Of a DNA stretch of 64,000 nucleotides, positions 35,291 through 47,787 are shown piece after piece. The stretch spans positions 81,664,001 to 81,728,000 of the forward strand of contig CM044318.1 in the NCBI GenBank assembly GCA_024291935.2, in the 5' to 3' direction. Numbering within the stretch: the first letter of the stretch is position 1; each line of letters begins with the position of its first letter. The position numbers and the translations under genes are program-made. The notes under the pieces are model-generated. The model saw only the letters and a program-made list of their open reading frames with translations, did not search any database and was not told where the DNA came from. The stretch comes from Okapia johnstoni (Eukaryota > Chordata > Mammalia > Artiodactyla > Giraffidae).

Positions 35291-36982
35291 AATCCAATTA
35301 TCCGGGTGGCCTGAATTTACTAAGCTATTTCTTAACCTCTAGTTTTATGCTTTCTTGACAGTCCTGATCCTAGAATGTATTACAAGAGGGAGAAAAGCAC
35401 TTAATTTCAACCTCTTAGGGGAAAAAACAGCAAGCCAAAAAATCAAGTAAGAAATTTTTGATTGTTCCTCTTTAGAACTCTGCCTCTTACTGGAGATGTG
35501 CTTGCTGGATAATTAAGTACTCTAGTGATAATCAGGGGAGTTAAAACGCTGGAGCAGAAAGACGAGATTTCATTATTTTCCAATAACCTGTAGTCTTTAG
35601 GCTGTGGTGCCCCTACAATCAATATTTTTATCTCTGTGAGGGCAGTGTACATTCATTTTGGTACACATCTAGCATTTCCAAAGAGGCCATTGTCTCACAC
35701 AAATAGAGTCAGCCCCGTACTCTGTTATTATAATGAATTCTCCTCCAAGAGGCATAAAGTACTTGGAAAACGGCAAACTCCTGTTTTAACCAGCAAGATT
35801 TCCAGCAGTTTTAATGAATGTTTTTTTTAAAGAAGAAAAAAAATCACCCTGACAACAAACAGTTGTGTTTATCATCTCTGCCACGAAACAGTAAGGATCT
35901 GACTGCTGTCCAGGTAATCAGTTTCCATGAATTACTAATAATAGTTATAAGACCGAGTGAGTCTCTTAGGCTCAGCAACTCAACAGTTGCGTGTAAGCTA
36001 TAATTTGTATTAAAAATAGTCATCTCATGATACAAATCCTGGGACCATACTAACTGCTAACTTCTATGTAAAAGATATAGTTTGTTATTTCTACAATGTG
36101 TGCTTGCTATAAGGCACCTAATCACACAATTAAGGCTTATTGCAGAATTCTTATATGTCAAACATTTTAATTTAACCTCCAAATTTAGTTTGTCAGCTCT
36201 CAACATACCATGGAAATCATGTTTTTAAAATTTGCAATTGTAACATAGTACGGACTGACCTTTTTGCTAAATAATTAGAAGAATAGTAATTTTAAATTCA
36301 GATTTCAAGAAACACATTGGATCCTAAACTGAAGTGCTGTTTACAAAATCCTCCCAGACAAAACCCTCTCACTTTATGAAATAGGTTCTATGCCTTGCTG
36401 CCTTTGAAATCTGAAAGAGGAAGATTTTGTTGTTTTTATTGTCTTCTGACTATATATTTGCATGCCTCTGACTTTGATTCACTTTGCTCTCTGAATGTGA
36501 AAAATGAAAAGGCCGTTATCAATGTGACACTTGCTAGGACGGTGGCCGAGGTCCCTCTCGGCACCTGAAAATCTAGATCATGAATCTCGATGGAGAAAGA
36601 TGTCACTCCATAAATATGTAAGATGTCCTTAAGCCGAGAGATCGATCATGCTGGCCTTGTTTGTCAGCTGCTGAGGAGCAAAGCTGTTCTCCTGAGATGC
36701 TGAGGTCCCAGCAGCAGCTCCCTTCAGAAAGAAGCTGGCCTGAGGATTGCTTTATTTCTGGTTGTGCTTCTCAGAGAATGTCCACCAAAGTGGAGAACAG
36801 AGAAGCATTATTCAAACTGCAGAGGAAACCCCAGTAATCAACATTATCCACAACTCTAATCTCTTATGGGTTAGGCTGAGAAATTTGGACGGAAGATCAG
36901 TTTAGGTATGATTTCCGTTTAGGTGTGAACTGTTGCTTTATCTTGATAGTGTGGAATTCCATCTTTTGCCGTCAGATATGAA
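35291..36982. other. Longest repeat-poor block; candidate constrained region
   Basis: About 1.7 kb without a recognised repeat. 36530-36660 is unusual in keeping several CpGs (GACGGTGGCCGAGG, CTCTCGGCACC, AATCTCGATGG, AAGCCGAGAGATCGATC) in non-island DNA. No splice-flanked exon was recognised. Confidence 0.4.
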
Positions 36983-37168
36983 CACACATCATACTATTCC
37001 TTGGGTTCTCAAGGCAAGAATACTGAAGTGGTTTGCCTTTTCCTTCTCCAGTGGACCATGTTCCATCCAAACTCTCCAAAGATGGACAGGGAAGCCTGGT
37101 GTGCTGCAGTCCACGGGGCTGCAAAGAGTCGGACACAACTGAAAGACTGAACTGAACTGAACTGAATG
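36983..37168. mobile_element. Mini-BovB with inverted 5' segment
   Basis: About 36990-37060 is antisense BovB 5' sequence (minus frame STGEGKGKPLQYSCLENP). Bases 37083-37168 are the sense BovB 3' end with a (CTGAA)n tail. Opposite orientation of the two halves is the pattern left by twin priming. No secure target duplication seen. Confidence 0.8.
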
Positions 37169-38597
37169 AATACATATCAGAGGTCAGGGCTGAAAATCTG
37201 GGCTTGAAATAATTCCCCCGTTAGTCCCACGTAATGCCTGCCTTCCAAACATGTAAGCATTTTGAGATAACATACAAAATGTGCAGCATAAATTTTTAAA
37301 GCTCTCCTTCTATGAAAATGATAACACATAATACCAAATAAATACAATTTATGGTTCTCTGGGAAAATAGGAGGATTCAAATTATTCATGAAGTCAGATT
37401 TCACATGGTTATCAATGGGCTGTATGAGACCGACAGGTAAAAAATATTTTCACCACCAAGAAGATAATGTGACCTTAAGTTCCTTTCTACTCCGTGCACT
37501 GCTGTATTTGAGCATGTTTCCTGAACTCTAAAATAGAAAGGCCACGAGAATATACAGTGCCAATAACTCAGTTATATTTAGGGAAATGATACTTTTTGCC
37601 ACCGTATGCATTTGTAAATGTGTAAGGGAATATTTATCAGGGAGGTGTGGGTGAGGTGAGGGGAGTCTTTTGGAAAATGAAATTGTACAAGTTAAAAAAA
37701 AAATTAAAAAGACCAACCAGTCATCTGTATTCTAAAGAAAGGTTGTATATATCTTTGCTTTTTACTAATGAATGTTGGACGCAACAGTTGTAACTTAGAC
37801 ACAGTTACAGCAAATTTTTTTTGTCTGTTTTTATTTCAAAGTCTTAAAATGCTAATACAGAGTGGGATGACTGAAACTGTGTAGGCCAGTTTCCCTCGAG
37901 GCAGGAATTTCTTAGAGAGAAAACATTCCAACAGATAGTTACCAAGAAGCCTCGGGAACCTTCTGTGAGTCCCGCTGTTGAGTCCTGTGCTTCTCTCCCA
38001 GGGAGCAGCCTGCACAATTGCTGCTGGGAGAACGCCCTCATCTGCGGTGGATGCGGTGGATGGTCCCTCTCGGTGACACAAGTTCTTTCACGTCACCACA
38101 TCCTCCTTATGATGGAGAACAGCTCTTCACCCGAGCGTCCTCCAACCTTGGGAGAGGGGATTGTAGCACCTTCAGACCTCCCCTCCTCCAGGCTGAAGAG
38201 TGTTTCACACTCGTTCCTTTAGAAAGCACAGGAAAGGAAGCAAAATCAGCTCTCTCCCATGTTGGAGTCATTGTTCTCTTGGAAAATCAGGGGCAAGATG
38301 GCTCCTTCTCTCTTCCTAAAGCAAACAGATGCAGGCATTTGTCCTTAAACAGGCTTTAAGAGTGCAGGTTGAGAACCGATGGGTCTCGTGGGGGGTGTTC
38401 CAGGCGTCACAGAGAGTATCAGAGAGCAGTGGACACACTGGGTGTGGAGGGATAAGAGGGGAGTGACATGCTGAGGGAGTTCTGGGCAGGGGGAGCCATG
38501 GGGACGTTTGTTTTTATTTTGATTCTTTTCCAGTGAAACCACTGACACCGGGGGTGTTCTGTTTGAAAAACTGAACGCAGATGAATTCTCGTGCACT
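37169..38597. other. Repeat-poor sequence
   Basis: No recognised repeat. Short frames on both strands only (e.g. 38018-38359 plus, 113 codons) without domains. Confidence 0.4.
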
Positions 38598-38609
38598 AAG
38601 GGTGTGGAT

Positions 38610-38822
38610 GGGCTTCCCAGGTGGCCCAGTGCGTAAAGAATTTGCCTGCAATGCAAGAGACATGGGTTCAATCCCTGGGCTGGGAGGACCCCCTGGAGGA
38701 GGGCATAGCAACCCACTCCAGTATTCTTGCCTGGAGAATCCCATGGAGGGAGGAGCCCTGTGGGCTGCAGTCCGTAGGGTGGCAAAGAGTCAGACACGAC
38801 TGAAGCGACTGGGCACGCCCAC
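38610..38822 (+). mobile_element. Bov-tA SINE with 12-bp target duplication
   Basis: Sense full copy, GGGCTTCCCAGGTGG to 'gactgaagcgactgggc'. AAGGGTGTGGAT is repeated exactly at 38598-38609 and 38823-38834. Confidence 0.95.
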
Positions 38823-38834
38823 AAGGGTGTGGAT

Positions 38835-39262
38835 ATGCCAAGAATCTGATTACGGAGGCAGATGCGTGTTAGCGTCCTCTTTTCCTGGGGACCACTGGCT
38901 CGGCCGGCATCACACACTAACCTGGGGAAGCCCTCAGTGACTGGGAGCCGGCTTCCTTCCCATCACCATCCTGTTAGACGGCCACTGTCAGTGCAAGAGC
39001 AGTCAGTCTCTCCTCAGTGCAGCACCATTTACTTTAGCATTAACCACAACGGTGCTGCAGCCTCAGAAAAATGGGTAAGAAACAACTTCATTCTCCTTTT
39101 ACAGACCAAGCCCCCAAGAAGATAAACGACTCGCTCAGGGTCATGGGGGTGAATGTGTCCAGGACCCAGCTGGCCAGACTCCCCGTGACCCCACCCAGCC
39201 CTTTCATCTACACAAACCCAGCTCCCATCTACAAGCTTAGTGAGCTGGACAACAATCTCAGT
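38835..39262. other. Unique-looking, possible MIR trace
   Basis: 39095-39160 has a weak antisense MIR/L2 phrase ('ccttttacagaccaag', 'gactcgctcagggtcatg'). The rest is unannotated. Confidence 0.35.
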
Positions 39263-39274
39263 AAAATAGGATGA

Positions 39275-39493
39275 GGGACTTCCCTGTGTGGTCCAATGGT
39301 TAAGAATCCACCTTCCAGTGCAGGGGACTCAGGTTCCATCCCTGGTTGAGGAACTAAGATCCCACATGCCTTGGGGCCACTGAGCCCACTGCTGCAACTA
39401 CTGAGCCTGTGTGCCCTGGAGCCTGCATGCGAAAATGAAGATCCCCAGGGCTGCGACTGAGACCCAAGGAGCCAAACAAATCAACAGCTAAAG
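39275..39493 (+). mobile_element. CHR-type tRNA-headed SINE
   Basis: Sense: 'gacttccctgtgtggtcc', 'aatggttaagaatccacc', 'gaactaagatcccacatgcc' and 'tgcaactactgagcctgtg'. AAAATAGGATGA (39263-39274) versus AAAATAGAATGA (39494-39505) is an 11/12 target duplication. Internally shortened. Confidence 0.88.
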
Positions 39494-39505
39494 AAAATAG
39501 AATGA

Positions 39506-39839
39506 AAAGTGTCCCATCATTGCCTTCACAAGCCTCACTTGTCTCAGGCTGTGTCTTCATGCAAGGGGGGTTGAATTCCCATGAGTGCATCCTGTACTGC
39601 TGGTCTGAGAGGACTCAGGGGAGACCAGAAGGGAGGAGCAGCCTTTGCAAGGTGGAGGACCCCGTGGAAGGAGGCGAGCCATCCCCTGCGAGGAAGGGAC
39701 TTGATCAACCTTCAGCTTTGGGAGAAGAAAATCCCTGAGATTTTGTTCAGGGGCCAGACAACATCTAACAGTAAACAACATCTTGGCCCCATCCAAGAAA
39801 TGTTGAGGATGACAACCAACCCCTGAGAGCTCCATAGAG

Positions 39840-39881
<42 letters not shown>

Positions 39882-40617
39882 GCACACGTGAGCAGATGCA
39901 TTAGGTTGGCGGCCAGCTGTGTGTAGCTAATCTCTGCTTTTGGGTGTCTGATGCCAGTGTCTGTTTGACTCCAGCAATGCCTGCTCCATATTGATGTTCT
40001 TCACTTTCTTTTCTGACCTTGAAAATGCATGGAAATATTTTCCTCTGAACCACTGTTCTGAGCTTCAGAAGTAAAGCCTATTCGTGGCAAGGGGGGGAGC
40101 GCTGGTTGTTCAGACTTGGTGCGGTGAGCTCTGTAGTAAATCAAGTCCCCCCCGCCCCCCCACCATGTGAGACAGAATGCGCATCCCAGAGAGGCTCTTA
40201 GGCTGGCCAGAGAGCAGAAGTGTGTGCCCCTGTGTTCAGGCTCTCCAAACAGCTCGAGGACACACAACCAGGAGGCCCAGCAGGGCGTGAGTGCCAGTCG
40301 AGCAGAAACCAAACCATCAGGTTCTGTTGCACAGACTCTGAAGGGACCCTGTGTTTTGTTTGCTGTGGGCTTGCCCTGCCTCACCCCACACAATGCTGGA
40401 CACTGTGGATGCTGAGGGGGGACTTCTACTAGAAAAGCTGATACAAGTGGGTCATAGGTGGGGGCCAGGGCAGGACCCCACTCACTGCCAGCGTGTGGCC
40501 TCAGGCACATCTCATGGGAGGGGAGGATTGCCCACTGTCTGGAAGTGCCAGCTTCCATGCTGCTGTGACCCTGCTTCCCCATCCTGGGCTTCCATGGGAG
40601 ACGCGAGCTGAGCCTTG
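39506..40617. other. Repeat-poor GC-rich sequence
   Basis: Contains the (AC)n at 39842-39879 and C-rich tracts near 40147-40163. A 193-codon minus frame (40001-40582) lacks any recognised domain and is likely a chance frame. Confidence 0.4.
39842..39879 (+). repeat. (AC)n microsatellite
   Basis: Nineteen uninterrupted AC units; likely polymorphic. Confidence 0.97.
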
Positions 40618-41062
40618 GAGAACCAGATGGCTGATTTTATGTGTCACGTTGACCGGGCCACAGCATGCCCAGATGAGATACCATTGTGTGAGGGTGTTTT
40701 CTGGGTGAGATTAGCACTTGCACTGGTGGACTCAGTAAAGCAGGTTGCCCTTCCCATGTGGGTGGGCATCTGCCAATCCACTGAGGGCTTCCTGACTCAC
40801 TGACTGTACCAAGATATCCATCTCCTGGTCTTGCACTGGAATTTCCACCATTGGCTCCTCTGGTTCTCAGGGTTTGGGGCTCGGACTGGAACTATATCAC
40901 TGGCTTCCCGGGTCTCCAGGTGTAGACGGCAGATCATGCAATTTTTCTCAGCTTCCACAGCCATATAACTCCTCTTAGTATATAGAAGATAGACAGACAG
41001 ATAGATTGATAGATTGATAATCTCCTGCTGGTTCTGTTTCCCTGGAGAACCTGAGTAACACA
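40618..41062 (+). repeat. Solo LTR, MaLR/ERVL-like
   Basis: Ordered match to a common mammalian LTR-like repeat: 'gctgattttatgtgtcac', 'gtgtgagggtgttttctgg', 'agtaaagcaggttgccctt', 'ggtttggggctcggactgg', then 'ctggttctgtttccctggag' and end GAGTAACACA. A (GATA)n-like tract lies at 40981-41022. I could not name the subfamily. No internal retroviral genes. Confidence 0.65.
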
Positions 41063-41130
41063 GAGGACCGGGGCCACGGGACTATTTTGAGAGTCACAGC
41101 TCCAACCTGAGTCTTCAAAACACAAAGCCA

Positions 41131-41430
41131 TGACTTCCCTGATGCTACTGTGGATAAGAATCTGCCTGTGAAGGCAGGGGACACGGGTTCAATCCCTGGC
41201 CCGGGAAGATTCCATATGCTGAGCAGCAACTAAGCCCGTGCGCCACGGCTAACAGGCCCGAGCGCCACAGCTGCTAAACCCTGTGCACCTAGAGCCTGTG
41301 CCCCGCAAGAGAAGCCACTGTGATAAGGCCTCGCACCACACCGAGGTGTAATCCCTGCTCCCTGTAGCTAGAGGAAGCCCATGCAGCAACGAAGACCCCG
41401 TGCAGTCAAAAATAAATTAATTAAAAAAAC
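41131..41430 (+). mobile_element. CHR-type SINE, full length
   Basis: Sense, 'gacttccctgatgctactg', 'gcaactaagcccgtgcgcc', 'caacgaagaccccgtgcag', A-rich AATAAATTAATT tail. CACAAAGCCA repeats exactly at 41121-41130 and 41431-41440. Confidence 0.93.
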
Positions 41431-41440
41431 CACAAAGCCA

Positions 41441-41954
41441 GCACTCTTCTGACTGGTCACACTGCCCCAGAACCAGTAAGATGGCAACATTCACAACAGG
41501 ACGGCCTCCCCCGCCTGCTCACAGGGCTCGAGATGACTGGAGAGGTGGCTGAGCCTGGCGTACAAAGCCCCTGAGATGGTTTTAGGTGGCAACAAGATGG
41601 GCAATAACTATCAATGGACTTATGCCAGTTATCCCCTTTCAGTCAATCTAGTTCCAGCCAGGAACAAAGTCCCAGTTGGGTGTTAGTGTTTAATGCCTTT
41701 CCAATGCCCCAGGCTCAGAGCCTTCTGCAGACGATAGCTTCAGGCCAGCTGTTAATAGTATTGTTGTGTATTCACTGCATTTGCTTTTATAGTTACTTTT
41801 CCCCATTTGTGACAGGTGATGCTTATTTTTTATTTACAAAAGTGACATGACATTTAAAACTCAATGTATTATTTTACAAAAGTTAATCAGCTTAAGGAAA
41901 AATACTAATTAATTGAGAGGACAAATAGTGCACAAATTTCACCAAGATTTGGAA
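41441..41954. other. Unique-looking sequence
   Basis: No repeat or exon recognised. Confidence 0.4.
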
Positions 41955-42120
41955 AACACTGGTATAAGACTTAGGCGACAATCTTGGTTTTGAAGCCTGG
42001 CTCTGCTGTCCTCTAATCATAGAGCTTTGTGCAATCATCTAATTACTGTTAAATAATGAAACAATGAAAATAGAGTTATCCTTGGAGGATAAAATAATAA
42101 TCAATTATCATTGTTATTGA
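41955..42120 (+). repeat. MIR SINE
   Basis: Sense 'gaagcctggctctgctgtc', 'gagctttgtgcaatcatc', then an A-rich 'aatgaaaatagagttatcc', in MIR order. Confidence 0.7.
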
Positions 42121-42744
42121 ATAGTTATATTTAAGAGTATCACACCTCAGTAATGTTTGTAGTTGTCATTTCTTGCTATGACAACTATGGGTGGACAAAG
42201 GGTGTGCAGAGGGCGCCCAGATACTGTAAGATCTTGGATGGAGGCCTGAGAGCTGAGGCCTGGGGAGGGAGAGAAGAGGTTGTCAGTTCTGCTCAGTAGT
42301 AGGAATTGAAGAGCTATTTGTCAGAGAAAGGATTCCTGCTGGGGTCACAAGGGCAACAGGATGCTTGTCACCTGGGCCAGGGACACAAGCTCCTGCTCTT
42401 GTGGGGAATGAAAGGGTCTCTGCCAATGGGTGATCCAGAGCAGGGCCTTCAGGGGTACCCAGAGCTGGATGCCCATTGCTCTGTTACAGATGGGGGCACA
42501 TCAGCCAACAGCAGAGAAGCCAGGCCTTCACTGAGGGGATCCCAGTGCCCTTCAGAGTTCACACTGAGATGCTTGGATCCACTTCTTCAGGTGCCTCTGG
42601 GAAAGGCTCCTGCATGGTTCCTGTTGGCCTCGTTTAGGAGAAACCTGGAAGAGGAAGGATCATGGGATGTTGCATAGCTCCTTCTGCAGTTTTGGGACCA
42701 TGAGTGATATTATTTTTCTCACTCATCTACTGCTTTGCTTCACT
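42121..42744. other. Unique-looking sequence
   Basis: A 123-codon plus frame (42306-42677) has no recognised domain. No repeat recognised. Confidence 0.4.
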
Positions 42745-44545
42745 TGAAAAAAAAAACCCAGGTTTTTGAGTTAACATTGACATATAATAAACTGTGCATG
42801 TTTAAAGTGTATGATTCGATGGATTTGGGGGTATGTATACATCCATGAAACCATCCCCAGAGTCAAGACAATGAACAGATTTGTGTCCCTCAAAGTTTTC
42901 CCAGTTATCCATTCCCCCCATCCTCTCTGCACCCCCATCTCCAGACAGACTTTTCTGTCATTATAGATGAATGTGCATCTTATAGAATTTTGTATAAACC
43001 GGCTCGCACAGTATGCATTCTTTGCCTTTCTTGTTCAGCATGAAAAATCATCAATGTTGTTATAATAGTTCATTCCACTGTATTTCTTAGTCCAACACAT
43101 ATGGACTGCAAGTCCACCTGTTGATGGACATCTGTATTTTTTTCCAGCTCTTGACTATTACAAACAAAGCTGCTCTGAAGTTTTGAGTACTGTCTTTGCG
43201 TGAGCATATGCTTTCATTTCTTTTGGGTAAACACTCAGGAATGGAATGGCAAGTTCGTATGGTGGGTCTATGTTAAGCTTTCTAAGAAACTGCCAAGATC
43301 TTTTCAGAAGTAGCTGTATCATTTTATATTCCAATTAGCCATGTGTGAGGATTCATTCCAAATCCTCCCCAGCACTTGGTGTGGTCAGTCTTTTCCTGTT
43401 AGTCATTCTAATGGATATGCAATGATTTCACAAAGTGGTTTTAATCTGTATTTCCCTAATTGAGTACTCATGCTAAGCACTTTTTCACATGCTTATTTGT
43501 CATCTGCAGGTCTTTTTTTTTTTTTCATAAAGCGTCCATTCAAATATTTTCCCATTTTAAAACTAGGTTGTCTTGTCATTCAATTATAGAAGTTCTTTAT
43601 GTATTTAGATACAAGTCCTTTGTCAGATAAATTTTTAGAAATATCTTCTCCCAGTTTATGGCTTGTCTTTTCATATTCAAAACAAACACTTCTGAAGGTT
43701 TAATTCTTGATAATTTTATTTATTTTGGCTGTGCTGGGTCTTCACTGTTGTGAGGGCTTTTCTCTAGTTTTGGGGAGTGGGGGCTACTCTCTAGTTACGG
43801 TGTGCAAGCTTCTCATTGTGGGGGCTTTCTCTTGTTGTAGAGCACAGGGTCTGGGACCCACGGCTCTAGAGTCCGTGGCCTTCAGTAGTTGCAGCTCCCG
43901 GCTCCAGAGCACAGGCTCAGCAGCTGTGATGCAGAGGCTTAGATGCTCCAAGACGTGTGGGATCTTCTCGGATCAAGGAGTGAACGCGTGTCTCCTGCAC
44001 TGGCAGGAGGATTCTTTGCCACTGAGCTGCCAGGGAAGACTTCAAGTTTTAATTTTAATGAAATCAATGTAATAGCTTTTTTATTATATGGTTTGCGCTT
44101 TTTGTTTGTTTTTGTTACATTTTAGAAATCTTTGTCAAATCTACTTCAAAGTTTTCTCTAGGAGTTTTATAATCTGAGCTCTTACATTTAGATATATGAT
44201 CTATTTCATGTTTATTCTTATATATGGTGTGAGGTAAGGGTTGGGTTTTTTGTTGTTGTTGTTGCATGTAAATCCAATTACTCCAGCATGATTATCCTTT
44301 TCCTATTAAATTGCTCTGGCCTCTTTGCTGAAAAGCAATTGATTGTGTATACGTGGATTGATTTCTGGACTCTATTCTGTTCCATTGATCTCTGTCTGTC
44401 TTTATGGCAGTACCATACTGTCTTGATGACTCTATCTTTTTAACGAGTGTTGTAATCAAGTAGCATACATTCGCCAATTCCGTTCTTCTTTTTCAAAATT
44501 GTTTTGGATAAATTATGCCCTTTCCACTTCCATGTACATTTAAGA
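42745..44545 (-). mobile_element. L1M ORF2 C-terminus and 3' UTR, split by SINE
   Basis: Antisense L1: 'gttaacattgacatataata', 'ccatccccagagtcaagac', 'tcttttgggtaaacactcag', 'ttccaattagccatgtgtg', 'agttctttatgtatttagat', and after the SINE 'ttctgttccattgatctctg' with 'cagtaccatactgtcttgat'. Well ordered but full of substitutions. Confidence 0.88.
43719..44049 (-). mobile_element. CHR-type SINE, full length
   Basis: Antisense: 'ttattttggctgtgctggg', 'cttctcattgtgggggctt', 'cggatcaaggagtgaacgcg', head 'gagctgccagggaagac'. TAATTTTA at 43711-43718 and 44050-44057 is a plausible 8-bp target duplication within the L1M. Confidence 0.88.
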
Positions 44546-45814
44546 GTCTGTTTTCTGGTTTTAACTTGCCTCCCTGCATGATGAGGGGTCTAAGCACATT
44601 CAGTTTACCTGAGCACTTAGGAAAGGTGGTGAGTGCAGCCCCTCTGGTGCATGAAACAATAGGCTGGAGAAAATGCCTGTGTGTCTCTCTCTCCCTGCAC
44701 CCCTTCCCCTAACTTGTATACTTATTTAAGGAATACTCTGGCAATTAAAATTCCTGTTATATAGTCATAGTCCATGTCAAGCATGTCTTCATGGTTGAGT
44801 CTCTTTCTCTCATCTGGATGCCAGCAATCAGGAATCATAGTAGAGATGAAGACAGAGGAGCACTTATTTTAATAGGCTAGAAGACTTCCTGGCATGTTTG
44901 GAGTAAATTGTGCTACAGTCATGCAGAACTGGATTAATGTCTGTTTTATAAATAAGACCCAAATGTTATCACTTTGTCTGCAAAGTGTAACAGCCAGTGT
45001 TGCCCAGTTGCATCTCCGTCTGCCGTGTTAGGAAGCGTTCTCGTCCTTGCTGTTTTATGTTTCTCTCTGAAGTGCTAGGAAAGGACTTTATGTGACTCAG
45101 TCCAAGAGAGCTTTGTACCATAGCCCAGAGCTGACACACACAGAATCCAGCCCTCCTGGCCACAGGACACAGAGCTGGTCCAGGGTAAAGATGCGAGGTG
45201 CCTAGAGCATCACAGGTACCAGCCATTGGGAGTCCTGAGAGTGAGTGATCCATGAAATCTGCACCCTGGGTGCCTCCTCCTCCCCCTAGTCCTGACCTTG
45301 CAGGACAGGTGGCAGGGGAATGCTTTGAGAACCTGCAGTGGATCTTCGTCATCAAGGACTCTCATTTTCAGCCGAGTGTCATGCATTTTCTGTATTCTTT
45401 TAAATTAAAAAAAAAAAAATCTTGGCTTCCTTATGCTACTCCCATCTTCCAAATCAAACCAAACCAAACCAAAAAAGACACAACATATTCCTTGAATTGA
45501 GTTTACATAGTAGGTTTTAACCAATTTGATTTTTTTCATAAATCATACTTTTCTTTTGAGAGGTTTCTTCTTTGTGCCATGGGGAGAGGAATAAATCTGT
45601 ACATCATTAAAGGCAAAAAGGAGATGGGAGATGCTGCAAGAGAGGGCCAGGTGCCTTCTGTGGCTGCTAAGGGCAAGGAGGAAGCACTTCTACCTCCAGG
45701 GAGAGACGCGGGGTAGAGAGGCATTTGACCAGGGCCTGAAGGTTGACACCCGTCAGTTTTTATCACCTTGTCAAAGGCAAACAATGACAACAACACCGCA
45801 TCACAGGTAAGGAA
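44546..45814. other. Repeat-poor sequence
   Basis: Contains short A and AAACC-like runs (45408-45478). No exon recognised; the 128-codon minus frame 44969-45355 has no domain. Confidence 0.4.
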
Positions 45815-46075
45815 CACCTTGTAGGAGCCAGGTATCCACTAAGTGCTTCTGACATTTTCCCCTTTAATCTCCCCCAAATCTGGTATGCACACTCATATAT
45901 ACACTTATATATACATATATTACATCATATATAATGTATTGTGTATGTATATTGCCTCTGTTTCACCGATAAGAACACTAAGGCTTGGAGAGAGGCTAAG
46001 TCACTTAATTGAGGTTTATCATTATTAGCAGCTAATAAGCATAAAAGTCAAGACCTGAACTCAAGCAGTCTCATA
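45815..46075 (-). repeat. MIR SINE with internal AT-rich microsatellite
   Basis: Antisense: 'gagccaggtatccactaagt', 'gcctctgtttcaccgataag' and 'cactaaggcttggagagagg', then 'gacctgaactcaagcag'. A (TATA/TACA)-rich tract at about 45893-45950 has expanded inside it. Confidence 0.75.
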
Positions 46076-47787
46076 TCTTAGCCCAAACATTAGCAGAGAA
46101 AAATCTTACTTTACATTAAATGGACTTGACTTGACGTTAAATGGAGTCTTGTGTGGAACTGTTTCCGCCTTTTTTATTTAGACTGTTTCAGTATTGAAAT
46201 GTGTTGAAAAGAATAGCTCAATGAATACTTTCCACCCTAAAGCGCGTGTGCACTGACGGTCGTGAGGCTTCTGCTCGCAAGCAGGCGTGCGGGGAGGACC
46301 GACCACAACACCCCTGTGCCCTTACACGCATTCATGGAGCTAAATAAGACTTTACCAGCTACAGTAACACCCGTCAGTTATCTGTGCTGTAGTGTAAACA
46401 ATGAAATTCTTATTATGTACTCAGAATCCACAAAGCCATTTCCATGGAAACTCTGTTTTCATGTCATATCTTTAATGAATAGGTAATGAAAGAAATGCTG
46501 CATTTACAACTTCATTACTACTTTAAAAAAACCCAGAAAGCACACGCACTCACACACATACTCACAAACCCAGCCATAAATTTGAATTACGGTCGTTGTC
46601 ATGTTTTAGAACATGGTGAACATCACAGAGGAATTTTCAAGGCTGTCATTTTGGATTGAATGGATGGAGGGGAGACAAAAAGAAAAAATATGTCACTAAA
46701 CCTTACCCACCATGCCAATAACTTACAGCATTAGTCTCACTCTATCTCATCATGATTTTAATAATTTCGGTGCAGAGTGCGTCCCAAGCATGTTTGGGAG
46801 TGGAGAAAGGAAATGTCAAATGAAACCCTTGTTTCCTTCAGATATTCCCAGATGACCTGCCTTGTATTTGAGAAGATATGTTAAAAATGGTTGTCTTCTT
46901 CAAGACTCTCCCATTGCAAGAAGGTTGATGAGCTGGGAAACTGATTTGCTATTAAAGGACTGCTTTAATGGAACATAAAAGATCATTTAATCACCGAGGG
47001 GAATCAGTTCTGTGACATCAGTGCAAGTATCTTAAAAAAAAGCGCCTTTCATGAATATTATTAACAAAGAATGTGTAGCCTCCTTTCTGATGGTCTGATC
47101 AAGACACATGAGCAGGTTTGAAGGGACAGAGATAGAACTGCGGGAAGACAGGTAAGAGGAAGAGGCCAGGACATTGTCTCCATATGCACACCTGCCCACC
47201 ACCTTCCAGACAAGCAGACTGGTGCTTCTCCGCCACTGCCCAACCCCTCTCTACCCTGTGCCATGGATGGAATGTGCAGATGGGATAAAACATCTCAGGA
47301 ACAATTCAGTTGGCACAGAAAATTATATGAAACCTATTCCCATTCCATCAAACCATCTTGTCTTCCCATCCTTGCCCAGGTCAAGTGTCTGATGGCTTAG
47401 GAAACGTCTCTTATTTCCCTGCAGGGTTATGTACCATCAGGAAACCAAGCAGTGATGCCCAATAGTTCATGGAGCAGCAGGTCCTCATTCACTGGATCCC
47501 ACCATTTGAAGTCTCTGATAATCTCAATGATAACTGGCTAAAGCCCATCTTTGTCCATTACTAAGGGAGCATGCTAAGAAAATCCACAGGGAAAGAAAGA
47601 TTCAGAAATGATTTGTAGACTTCTTTCAAATGCCCTTGGGGGTGGGGTGCCCATTTGTCTAGAAAACATAATTTATCTATTCATTAAAGTTGCTTCCCTG
47701 AGAGCTTTGGACAGGTGATTTTTTTAGTGTAACTCTAAGTACTTGAAAATCATAAAGCTGCATTTCTTTAATAATACTCTACGGATG
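46076..47787. other. Repeat-poor block; candidate constrained region
   Basis: 1.7 kb with no recognised transposable element. 46240-46310 keeps a cluster of CpGs (AAAGCGCGTG, GACGGTCGTGAGG, CTGCTCGCAAG, GACCGACC). 46560-46760 and 46880-47050 are AT-rich and look ordered. No exon recognised. Confidence 0.4.

Noticed and set aside
38345..38917. 190-codon minus-strand open frame
   Set aside because: More than a third is the reverse strand of the SINE at 38610-38822.
39557..39901. Minus frame with a Val-Cys repeat
   Set aside because: Translation of the (AC)n microsatellite.
40001..40582. 193-codon minus-strand open frame
   Set aside because: No recognisable domain, low-complexity GC-driven composition, no splice or promoter context; a chance frame is the simplest reading.
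40618..41062. Evidence of a provirus
   Set aside because: Only a solo LTR-like repeat; no gag, pol or env sequence adjoins it or any MLT1 here.
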